From an uncultured Alphaproteobacteria bacterium (GTDB lineage Bacteria > Pseudomonadota > Alphaproteobacteria > MPNO01 > UBA2964), in NCBI GenBank assembly GCA_951812775.1, contig OX638326.1:1004335-1068334 (forward strand): a stretch of 64,000 nt of DNA, written 5' to 3'. The position numbers were made by a program, and so were the translations under genes. The notes below the pieces were generated by a model. That model was given only the letters and a program-made list of their open reading frames with translations, was not told where the DNA came from and did not search any database. Positions 54,080-61,361 of this stretch are shown here, in pieces; the first letter of the stretch is position 1, and each line of letters starts with the position of its first letter.

Positions 54080-54720
54080 ACCAAAATCCTAATTTCTGGT
54101 ATGCAGGTCCCTCCTCGCGCATTCCTCGCGCCGAAAAACAGACGCGGTGCCGGGAACGCATATCCCGGTCGTTGGGTTTACAAAGGGCAGAACGAAATCT
54201 CCCTTTGTTCGATGCCGCTGCCGAAACAGCGGTCGAGGGCTCCAAGGGGCTATGACATGCCCTTTGGTCCAGGGTGCAGGGGCTCGGACAGGCCCTTATC
54301 GCCAGTCCAGACGGCGCACGTCTGGTCGATGGGTTCAGGGAGAGCGAAATCTCCTTGGCCGTGATGCAACGACGGCACGTTGCCCTCAGCCAGCCTTGCC
54401 TCAATGGCGGGTGCTGGCTGACAAATCCCTTAGGCTCGAACATGCCATGAGCATGGACGCGCCTTAGGGATTCCGAGGGGGTGTCAACGGGGGATGGGAA
54501 GTCCCCCTCCAAGGTGCGCGTGGTATTACCACGCACACCTTGTACTCAAGCCTAACCCTTCTCTCTCTCTTCATACACTTATTTTACCAAAACAATCCGG
54601 CCACTAGCAAAATTCAGATAGCTCAGAACCCTTTATCACAGAGGATTTCGGAGCCATCCGGGCTCATTCAGATGCTATCGGAACGAATGACTTGCAGCGG
54701 CCAAACGGAGTGAAACACCT
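54080..54720. other. Non-coding region upstream of mobC, expected oriT region
   Basis: No credible gene. GC-rich with many short inverted repeats: CCAGAC/GTCTGG near 54314-54332, GGGGGA/TCCCCC near 54490-54508, and the long palindrome at 54510-54542. Phrases such as CCTTTGG and CGAAATCTCC recur. Being just upstream of mobC and relaxase it probably contains the transfer origin. Confidence 0.45.
54510..54542. repeat. 33-bp near-perfect palindrome, candidate oriT element
   Basis: CAAGGTGCGCGTGGTA, a central T, and TACCACGCACACCTTG; 15 of 16 positions pair. The size suits a relaxosome inverted repeat or cruciform. No T-run follows on the plus strand, so it is not a standard terminator. Confidence 0.6.
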
Positions 54721-54741
54721 GTCAACTATCGCCCCTCGAAA

Positions 54742-54779
54742 ACAAAAAAAGCGGTCGGGACTTTTGGTCCCGACCGCTC
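54742..54779 (-). terminator. Rho-independent terminator after 74-residue protein gene
   Basis: On the minus strand AGCGGTCGGGAC pairs with GTCCCGACCGCT around a 4-nt loop and is followed by seven T. It lies 18 bp after the stop at 54798. Confidence 0.93.
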
Positions 54780-54797
54780 TGTGGATCACCGTGATGA

Positions 54798-55022
54798 TCA
54801 GCTTTGCTGATCGTCCTTCGGCTGAAGGCTGTAGAGCGAAAAGTTGCTGACGACCTGCGTGCCATAGAGCTTGATATAAAATGAGCCGTCGTCATTCTGC
54901 CAAGCCACACCGATCTGTTCATAGGTGGCTTTTTTACCGTATGCCATCCGGGTCTTGGCGACATGAGTGGGAAGGTTGGCGTTCTGGCTTTCCGTACTGT
55001 TGGTTTGAGCTGTTTCCGTCAT
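54798..55022 (-). CDS. Small conserved mobile-element protein
   Basis: 74 residues. Sequence KTRMAYGKKATYEQIGVAWQ then NDDGSFYIKLYGTQVVSNFS suggests a small beta-rich protein of a type I associate with alphaproteobacterial integrative elements. GGAGAAATCAAATG gives a good ribosome site, and a strong terminator follows, so it is a separate, well expressed unit. Divergent from the coupling-protein gene. Function unknown. Confidence 0.7.
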   Translation of the reverse strand: MTETAQTNSTESQNANLPTHVAKTRMAYGKKATYEQIGVAWQNDDGSFYIKLYGTQVVSNFSLYSLQPKDDQQS

Positions 55023-55273
55023 TTGATTTCTCCTTATTTGTGCGGCTGGTTCATTCCAGCCGTAGCCAGAACAAAGGCGGGAAGCCGCCGATCAGTCATG
55101 GTCAACACGGTTGGTGCGGGCCGACCATTGACTGGTGCCGTCAGGCATCGGCGGCTTGTCCGCCTAAGGTCCACGGGATTGCTGGAGTGACTATCGCAGC
55201 CCGGACAGGGAGAAATCCGGACGCGAGGAACAGGCGAGGAATTGTTGCGAAGTCCAGCGTCTATCCTGACGCC

Positions 55274-56824
55274 ATGACACGCAGAAACCGACATACGCGA
55301 AACGAGCTACTCGAACAGCTGACACAGGATGTGCCGCGCGGGCTGACAACGCACTTTCAGAAAGCACAATCGGAGCCGCAAGCACAATGGCAATCGCCAG
55401 ACAACATCCTGGGCAGCAAGCTGCTCGATTATGATCCCCGTAATCCGGGCTCCAAAATCCTGATCGGCGCGCTCGGCGATAAGCTGATTGGCATCGAAGA
55501 TGACCGCCATGTACTGACAATGGCGGGTAGCCGCGCCGGTAAATCCGTTTCCCTGATCGGCAATCTTGCCTTTTATCGCGGCAGTGTGCTGGCAACTGAC
55601 CCCAAGGGCGAGCTTGCCAACAAGACCGCCAGACGGCGCGCTGAACTCGGTCAGAAAGTCTATGTTCTCGATCCTTTTGAGCGCACCAAAGGCACGGCCC
55701 AAACGTTTCGCGCTGCCTATAACCCGATGACGGTCCTCACCTTGGAGAACCCCTTCATCGTCGAAGATGCGGCCTTGATCGCGGATGGTCTGGTGATCCG
55801 CTCCTCCCAGGACAATGATCCGCATTGGGATGAAAGCGCCAAGACGTTCATCACCGGGATACTCTTATATGTCGCGACCGCCAATTTGTTCCGCGAGACC
55901 GAGCGGAACCTGATCACCGCACGCCATATTATCTCCCGCGCCATGGTCACCGATGAAGATACCGAAGACTATATCCTTACTCGCGAAGCCATGCGCGCCG
56001 CCGAAACGCTGGAGGCGGCCGGCCACGAAGAAGTGGCCGCCGCGATAGAAGGCAGCATTCGCTCCTTCTTCGACAAGTCCGAAAATGAGCGCGCAGGCGT
56101 GCTCTCCACCGTGCGGCGACACACGGATTTTCTGGATTACAAATCAATGAAGACCGTGTTGACCGGCCACGATTTCGATCTACGCGATCTGAAGCGTGAT
56201 CCGAAAGAAATCAGCATTTATCTCTGCCTGCCTGCCGGACGCATGAGCATGTGCAACCGCTGGATGAGGATCATCATCAATCAAATGATGGACGCGATGG
56301 AACAGGAAGAGCGTAGGCCCGATGCGCCTGTTCTTGTCTGCCTCGATGAATTTCCCGTGCTGGGATTCATGAAGCAGCTTCAAGATGCCGCCGGGCAGAT
56401 CGCCTCATTCGGTGTGAAACTCTGGGTCATCATCCAGGACTGGGGCCAGGGCGAAGAGCTCTACGGCAAGCGTTGGGAGAGCTTTGCCGCCAATGCCGGG
56501 ATATTCCAGGCCTTCGGGAATGTAGACCTGACCTCAACGGAATATATCTCAAAGCGCCTCGGCAAGACGCGGATCGAAAGCACCCGTGACGGTGAGGTAA
56601 GCGCCGAACAGCGCGCCAAAGGCCTGTCCGGTCGCTCCGAAGCCAACGAGCTTTATGACCTACTGACCCCCGATGAGATTGCCCGCGTTTTCAACCGCGC
56701 CGATCCCATGCGTCGCCAACTCGTGATCTATGCAGGTTATAAGCCGATGATCATGCAGCGCGTGGAATATTACGATCCTCATGGACCATTCGCAGCGCTG
56801 TTCGCCGGGAAGATCGGCTACTAA
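55274..56824 (+). CDS. VirD4/TraG-type coupling ATPase lacking the N-terminal membrane domain
   Basis: 516 residues from ATG 55274 (MTRRNRHTRNELLEQLTQDV). P-loop NTPase with Walker A AGSRAGKSVS, ATDPKGELANKTARRRAELG, Walker B VLVCLDEFPVLGFM, and IIQDWGQ. It matches TraG/VirD4 coupling proteins but has no transmembrane start, so it would be cytosolic or membrane-associated by partners. Coupling proteins hand the relaxase-DNA complex to a type IV secretion channel. It faces away from the relaxase genes. A second, membrane-type coupling protein lies at 61362-63290. Intact. Confidence 0.9.
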   Translation: MTRRNRHTRNELLEQLTQDVPRGLTTHFQKAQSEPQAQWQSPDNILGSKLLDYDPRNPGSKILIGALGDKLIGIEDDRHVLTMAGSRAGKSVSLIGNLAFYRGSVLATDPKGELANKTARRRAELGQKVYVLDPFERTKGTAQTFRAAYNPMTVLTLENPFIVEDAALIADGLVIRSSQDNDPHWDESAKTFITGILLYVATANLFRETERNLITARHIISRAMVTDEDTEDYILTREAMRAAETLEAAGHEEVAAAIEGSIRSFFDKSENERAGVLSTVRRHTDFLDYKSMKTVLTGHDFDLRDLKRDPKEISIYLCLPAGRMSMCNRWMRIIINQMMDAMEQEERRPDAPVLVCLDEFPVLGFMKQLQDAAGQIASFGVKLWVIIQDWGQGEELYGKRWESFAANAGIFQAFGNVDLTSTEYISKRLGKTRIESTRDGEVSAEQRAKGLSGRSEANELYDLLTPDEIARVFNRADPMRRQLVIYAGYKPMIMQRVEYYDPHGPFAALFAGKIGY

Positions 56825-56854
56825 ACGAATATACCGTTCAGCATCCAAGCCGCT

Positions 56855-57349
56855 TTAGAGCTGCAGAGAGATCATACCCGCTCTAGGACCATAGAGAATT
56901 ACACCTCTTTCGCGAGCTTGCTCGCCCTGCTTTTTTATCAGCAGGCGGCCCATGACAAAATCGCGGCTGCATTCGTAGGCCAGAGTTGACGCAAATCGTC
57001 CATGCCTGTCTTTCATTGTATAGTCGGTATCAGGGGCGAGTAGAAGCCGCAAGAGATCTCTGTCATCATAGCCAGCGGCAAAATGCAGCAACGTCATCCC
57101 CGTGTCAGAATCGCGATGCAACGGATCAATGCCGGAGTAGAAAAACACCTGCGGATCAACAACTGTGGCATCTTTCAGGCAATCAATCAGGATTTGCGTT
57201 GTCTGCGCGTTGTCTGTTGGATCAGCTCTTCGCTCTTCTCGAAAATGCTCCAGCAGACGCTTCGTACCCTCGCGCACCCTTGCATCAAGCTCATTGATAT
57301 CTTCATGCGCATTGAAGCCTTCACGTAAATCGTTTTCTTTATTCTTCAT
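56855..57349 (-). CDS. Ankyrin-like repeat protein A
   Basis: 164 residues. Ankyrin pattern in IDPLHRDSDTGMTLLHFAAG, YDDRDLLRLLLAPDTDYTMK, DRHGRFASTLAYECSRD. The front is charged and helical; the end, VILYGPRAGMISL, is shared with the paralogue at 57545-57985 (IILYGPGAGKVVI). The two came from a duplication and both follow the 272-residue gene. Likely a protein-binding scaffold, perhaps an immunity or regulator to the upstream protein; inference only. Confidence 0.75.
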   Translation of the reverse strand: MKNKENDLREGFNAHEDINELDARVREGTKRLLEHFREERRADPTDNAQTTQILIDCLKDATVVDPQVFFYSGIDPLHRDSDTGMTLLHFAAGYDDRDLLRLLLAPDTDYTMKDRHGRFASTLAYECSRDFVMGRLLIKKQGEQARERGVILYGPRAGMISLQL

Positions 57350-57544
57350 TTCTCAATCTTCCTGCCCTAAAAAATATGTAAAATAAATTATTCTCAGGAT
57401 CGTATGGCGAAATGAATATTTCATGCAAATTTACTTCATAACCCATTGTAATAAATATGAATTACAGTCACGCTATTTGAGTCGTAAACCAGAGCTCTAC
57501 GAAAAGCGTAGGCTGTAAAAATCCTACGCGCCGAGGAAACCGCT

Positions 57545-57985
57545 TCAATCGTCTATGACAACCTTCCCGGCACCCGGCCCATAAAGGATTATATCGCCCG
57601 CCAGCTCCATTTCCTTTTTCATCAGGAAACGACCCAGCACAAAGTCGCGCGCGACCTCATAGGCCAAGGTTGACGGGTAGCGGTCTTTAAAATCGGTACG
57701 CGTATAATCGGCATCATCTTGCTTCAGGATCAGATGAAAGATGCTGCGTACGCCATAGGCGGCAGCGACATGGAGGAGCGTGCCGCCTGTTTCTGGATCA
57801 CGGTGGTCAAGGCTGATCCCGCCATCAAAAAACACTTGAGGCTCTACAATCGTTCCGGCCTTCAGATTATCGATCAGGATTTGCGTGTTCATCGCTTTTT
57901 CGTCAGTGGCAAACTCACTGACGGATGATCGCTGTGAGACGATCAGGCGTTTGGTCTCTCCGTATTGTTCCTTATCCACCGCCAT
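57545..57985 (-). CDS. Ankyrin-like repeat protein B
   Basis: 146 residues, paralogue of the neighbouring ankyrin protein. Shared blocks are TQILIDNLKAGTIVEPQVFF, LDHRDPETGGTLLHVAAAYG, and YPSTLAYEVARDFVLGRFLM. It begins 2 bp after the stop of the 272-residue gene, so the two are co-translated. A 195-bp gap separates it from copy A. Function unknown. Confidence 0.75.
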   Translation of the reverse strand: MAVDKEQYGETKRLIVSQRSSVSEFATDEKAMNTQILIDNLKAGTIVEPQVFFDGGISLDHRDPETGGTLLHVAAAYGVRSIFHLILKQDDADYTRTDFKDRYPSTLAYEVARDFVLGRFLMKKEMELAGDIILYGPGAGKVVIDD

Positions 57986-57987
57986 GA

Positions 57988-58806
57988 TCAGCTCTCCTCC
58001 ACGGCCTTATCCTGAGGCTGGGCCTGGTACAGTATTTTATCGAGCTTCAACGTAGCGGCAGTCTCCGTTGGCTGCTTGTTGCTGATTGCAACACCGGTAT
58101 TGATCTTGGCGATTTGAAACCAGTCCGCCGCCGCCCCGTTCATTATGTCGGTAACAAGATAAATATCCGTCCGGCCCGTTAGACCTTCTTTGAAAAACAG
58201 CGTGATTTCACCGCCCTCGGTCGGGAAGCCGAAACCGCGCTGCTCTTTGATCTGATCTCCATAGCGCTTGGCGAACTCATCTTCAGGCAACCGGTCATAA
58301 AGCCAGGTGAACCATTGCTGATCCAGTTTCAGCATGGTCTCATCGTCAACCGCTTCGATATTCACGTCGTATCGGGCAAAACCTTTGAGGCCTTTGAATT
58401 CGGCTTCAACCTCCGACCTGTAGGACCCGCTCATTTGTTGCCAATAATTGCCGCCGCGCGCCACCTCGCCAAAGAGACTGCGAAGCGAGAGCGCCACATT
58501 GTAGTCCCACACGCCGGTGGTGAGTTCTTCTTCAAACAGAAAACTCTTATCCACCAAGAAAGCATAAATATCTTCGAGCTTGTCCTGGCTGGGTACGCTC
58601 GTCCCAGCGGCAAAGCGGCGTAAGGCCTCTTCCTTAAATTCGGGAAGCTCCCCATCTTTTGGATATTCATGCTGGGTGGCCTCGGACATCAAAATGTCGT
58701 TGATGACCGCCTTCCATGGACGCATGCGACCGTTTTCGCCCTTCTGGGCGCGATAGGCACAAAGCCGCGCGCGCAAGCGATCAATCTGTCCGTCCGTGTA
58801 AGCCAC
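57988..58806 (-). CDS. Unrecognised 272-residue protein preceding ankyrin genes
   Basis: Not recognised. The N-terminus (MAYTDGQIDRLRARLCAYRA, GRMRPWKAVINDIL) and SVPSQDKLEDIYAFLVDKSF suggest a small helical regulator-like domain, followed by an alpha/beta region (FKGLKGFARYDVNIEAVDDE, EITLFFKEGLTGRTDIYLVT). No signal peptide. It heads an operon with the two ankyrin paralogues on the integrative element. The end, TAATLKLDKILYQAQPQDKA, is polar. Possibly an effector with ankyrin partners, but unproven. Confidence 0.6.
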   Translation of the reverse strand: MAYTDGQIDRLRARLCAYRAQKGENGRMRPWKAVINDILMSEATQHEYPKDGELPEFKEEALRRFAAGTSVPSQDKLEDIYAFLVDKSFLFEEELTTGVWDYNVALSLRSLFGEVARGGNYWQQMSGSYRSEVEAEFKGLKGFARYDVNIEAVDDETMLKLDQQWFTWLYDRLPEDEFAKRYGDQIKEQRGFGFPTEGGEITLFFKEGLTGRTDIYLVTDIMNGAAADWFQIAKINTGVAISNKQPTETAATLKLDKILYQAQPQDKAVEES

Positions 58807-58933
58807 CTGGTTCTCCCAAAACCACCGTCATAGCCGCATGACCAGTCCCGCGAGGAACGCGCGAGGAAAGGCGCGCGCCTGATCCGTCATGATGACCATG
58901 TTAGCGAACTCGCAAGAAGAATTCGAGGTCAAC

Positions 58934-59621
58934 ATGCAAAAGAGAAAGCTGTTTCAACTATTTAAAGGCAAGCCCAATACGGCATTTCGCCAAGACCGTA
59001 ACGGCAATACGAAGGTCGATGTGACAATTCGTGAGCTCTCGCCGCTGCGCGCGAAGCTCGCTGACGGCACTGCCGTGCTGCTGACCTAGGCGAGCCTTGG
59101 CTACACCTTTTATGATGTTTCCCAGCTTGCAAATCCGGACTGGAAAACATGGCTGGCAGCTATTGCCATTCCAGTAGTTTTCTATCCCTTCACACGTTGG
59201 AGCATCCGGTCAACTTTCAGATCAAATACAAATGTCCGTTTCGATAAGGATAGGTTTCGTATTGGCTTCTGGCCCTTTGGCAAAAAGTTTGACCGTCAGC
59301 TGACACACAGCTTCAAGCTCCTGCCCCACGACAAGCGTGAAGAGGCAAAGGAGAAGCATCAGCTTCGGGCCATGCGTCTCCGTCGTCGCGGTCAGTTTGC
59401 CGAGCCGGAAAAATATTACAGCAAGAGCTTTCATCTGGTTTTCGAACACTTGGGTGAACGTTTTGACATTGCTGAAATATGGGGTGAGCGAGAAGCCGCG
59501 GGCGCTCGACCGCCTGACCGCCATCGACAATGTAATCAACTCACAAACAGGCAGCGGCTCTGGCTTTGCCCTGACACCAGACGATGAATGGACACCGCAA
59601 GCCGGTGACCTGAAGGATTAG
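58934..59621 (+). pseudogene. Membrane-anchored mobile-element protein with in-frame TAG and frameshift
   Basis: From ATG 58934 the frame reads MQKRKLFQLFKGKPNTAFRQ, reaches TAG at 59087-59089 (AVLLT-stop-ASLGYTFYDV), and stays open beyond, with a membrane helix (LAAIAIPVVFYPF) and YYSKSFHLVFEHLGERFDIA. Near 59488, in GGGG, the frame changes to SEKPRALDRLTAIDNVINSQ and ends at 59621. About 228 residues when repaired. Not recognised as a named family. It precedes the AAA+ gene by 9 bp and was probably its partner. Confidence 0.65.
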
Positions 59622-59630
59622 GAGGCTAAG

Positions 59631-60257
59631 ATGTTCAATAAGAAAGTCCAAACAACGCATGCGAAGCTGGACCGTCTAATCGGCCTGAAGCGTGTGAAAG
59701 AACAAGCAGAGCGCATTGCCTGCAAAGCCCAGATCAATGCCCTGCGCCGAAACCATGACTTTAAAGAAAACAATGCCTCGCACCATATGGTGTTCACAGG
59801 CAATCCCGGCACTGGCAAGACGACGGTTGCCCGCATAATGGCTGAGATTTTTAAAGAGTTTGGGGTCCTGCGCAAAGGTCATCTGGTGGAGGTCCAGCGC
59901 TCTGATCTGGTTGGACAGTATATCGGCCATACCGCGAAGCTGACCAAAGATGTTGTCCTTTCTGCTTTGGACGGGGTGCTGTTCATCGATGAGGCCTATT
60001 CACTGACCGTCGAAGAATCCGGCAAGGATTTTGGGGGGGAAGCTATCGCTGAATTAATCGCTCACATGGAGAATTACCCTGACCGCCTTGTGGTGATTGT
60101 GGCGGGCTATTCCAAAGAAATGCGCCGCTTCATTGGTGCGAATCCTGGCCTGGCCTCGCGATTTAAAAACACCATTGAGTTTGACGATTACTCTGTGAGC
60201 GCGCTCACACAAATCTTCAACAAAATGGCCCTGAAGGCGATGCTGTATCCTTCCTGA
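59631..60257 (+). CDS. CbbX/SpoVK-like AAA+ ATPase, C-terminally truncated
   Basis: 208 residues with AGGAGGCTAAG before the ATG. Walker A is FTGNPGTGKTTVARIMAEIF, Walker B GVLFIDEAYSL, sensor region VIVAGYSKEMRRF, and the Arg finger NPGLASRFKNTIEF. CbbX-type proteins are about 300 residues, with a C-terminal lid after LTQIFNKMAL; here the frame ends abruptly with KAMLYPS. From GAAGGCGATGC on, another frame gives a different coding sequence, so a deletion probably joined two genes. ATP binding may remain, but remodelling activity is doubtful. Confidence 0.75.
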   Translation: MFNKKVQTTHAKLDRLIGLKRVKEQAERIACKAQINALRRNHDFKENNASHHMVFTGNPGTGKTTVARIMAEIFKEFGVLRKGHLVEVQRSDLVGQYIGHTAKLTKDVVLSALDGVLFIDEAYSLTVEESGKDFGGEAIAELIAHMENYPDRLVVIVAGYSKEMRRFIGANPGLASRFKNTIEFDDYSVSALTQIFNKMALKAMLYPS

Positions 60258-60268
60258 ATGGCTTTCTG

Positions 60269-60631
60269 GTGCCAGAAATAAGCCCCTATATCGTCCTGAA
60301 ACATTACCGCATGCCCCACTGGTCCAGCGATTGTCCCCATGACGCTGAAACGCTGGACCGGGGTCAAGTGGAAGTGACGTTGACAGTCAGTGACCGGGTG
60401 TTCTTACAGGGAAGCGGTCACCATGCTTCCGAAGGCTACTTCGGTGCCCATGATTATCTGCACGGCGTACTCAATGGCCGATTGATGCAGGCCATGGCCG
60501 ATTATGAAGATGAGCTGGAAATCTGGGAAGCTGACTGGCGTCCGGCCTGGCTACGCGTCTGGCTTACAACCAGAAGCGCGAAAATCGATGATAGCGAGCT
60601 TTCGCACGGTCCTGGTGATTTCCCCTTTTGA
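60269..60631 (+). pseudogene. C-terminal fragment of an unidentified gene
   Basis: The frame is open upstream to about 60242 (EGDAVSFLNGFLVPEISPYI) and reads VLKHYRMPHWSSDCPHDAET, SGHHASEGYFGAHDYLHGVL, ELEIWEADWRPAWLRVWL. The codon pattern looks real, but it has no convincing start; GTG 60269 would be one. It joins the truncated AAA+ gene directly, suggesting that a deletion removed the AAA+ C-terminus and the N-terminus of this gene. Not recognised. Confidence 0.5.
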
Positions 60632-60905
60632 AAGACCTTATCGGACGCTCGTCGGGCATTGCCCGGCGCAGCGCCTCATTCAAAGCGTCAGAGTGTTTTT
60701 CCACGTTTGGCGACCGTCCCGGCCCCCGGCCTTTCTTCCCGAAGCTGGCTCCAGCGCCACGGCTTCATGACACAAGCGCAAATGCGCTCCTTCTCATACG
60801 TTGCGGCCCCATAGAAACGAGGGGTGTGTCCAGCGTGGGCTGAGCATTCCGGATGGCGAAAGGCCCGGATGGACCGGGCCAGAAAACGTCAAACGGAGAA
60901 AAACA

Positions 60906-61115
60906 ATGGTCAATCTGACCTTTGAATTTGATGAGGCAAGCCTGCGCCACGAACAAGAAACCCGGGAGATCATTCTCCTCTGGCATCTGGCTGTTCTAAG
61001 CGAGGAAATCATCGAGAACCGAAAGAAGCGTCGCCGCAAAATCCGTCAGTTTCAGCTTCAGGCCGAAGCCGGCATCAAAAAGCGCAAGGCCAAAGCACCG
61101 ACACCGCCACCATGA
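60906..61115 (+). CDS. Small basic helical protein, unknown
   Basis: 69 residues from ATG 60906 with AACGGAGAAAAAC upstream. MVNLTFEFDEASLRHEQETR followed by EIIENRKKRRRKIRQFQLQA is a strongly charged helix. A GC-rich hairpin (60862-60880, GGCCCGG/CCGGGCC) precedes it. The stop overlaps the next ATG by four bases (ATGA). Between 60632 and 60861 I see no gene. Function unknown. Confidence 0.55.
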   Translation: MVNLTFEFDEASLRHEQETREIILLWHLAVLSEEIIENRKKRRRKIRQFQLQAEAGIKKRKAKAPTPPP

Positions 61116-61300
61116 TCGCCTACGGCCTGATCAACGCCTCGTTCAAGCTGATCGACCTCCTGCCCGGCGCGGCCCTGGACTGGATCGGCGGGCGCGCCGG
61201 GTCCGAGGGGGGCGACGCAGACCGGCTGGGCGGGACCGCCCAGCTCGGCGCGTTCCGGGTCGGCGCCCGGTTGCGCCGCGGGATACGGCCGCCAAGGTGA
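61112..61300 (+). CDS. Short ORF at the start of a GC-rich block
   Basis: 62 residues (MIAYGLINASFKLIDLLPGA then an Arg/Gly-rich end). It starts by ATGA overlap with the preceding gene, which supports translation, but the GC-rich tail could be chance. The base composition rises sharply here, so this may be the junction between two sources of DNA. Not recognised. Confidence 0.4.
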   Translation: MIAYGLINASFKLIDLLPGAALDWIGGRAGSEGGDADRLGGTAQLGAFRVGARLRRGIRPPR

Positions 61301-61361
61301 ACGTAGGAACGCCGAGAGCAAAGAAAGGGCAACCGATGAACGGGCACGGGGTGCAAGAGAC

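Noticed and set aside
54012..54536. 174-codon minus-strand frame upstream of mobC
   Set aside because: No homology or ribosome site, Ser/Arg-rich shadow-like composition, and the region has the repeats expected of oriT.
1679..59089. Reassigned TGA or TAG codons (alternative genetic code)
   Set aside because: Both stops occur internally, yet both also terminate clearly complete genes in the window, and several genes also have frameshifts; mutation or error explains all cases.
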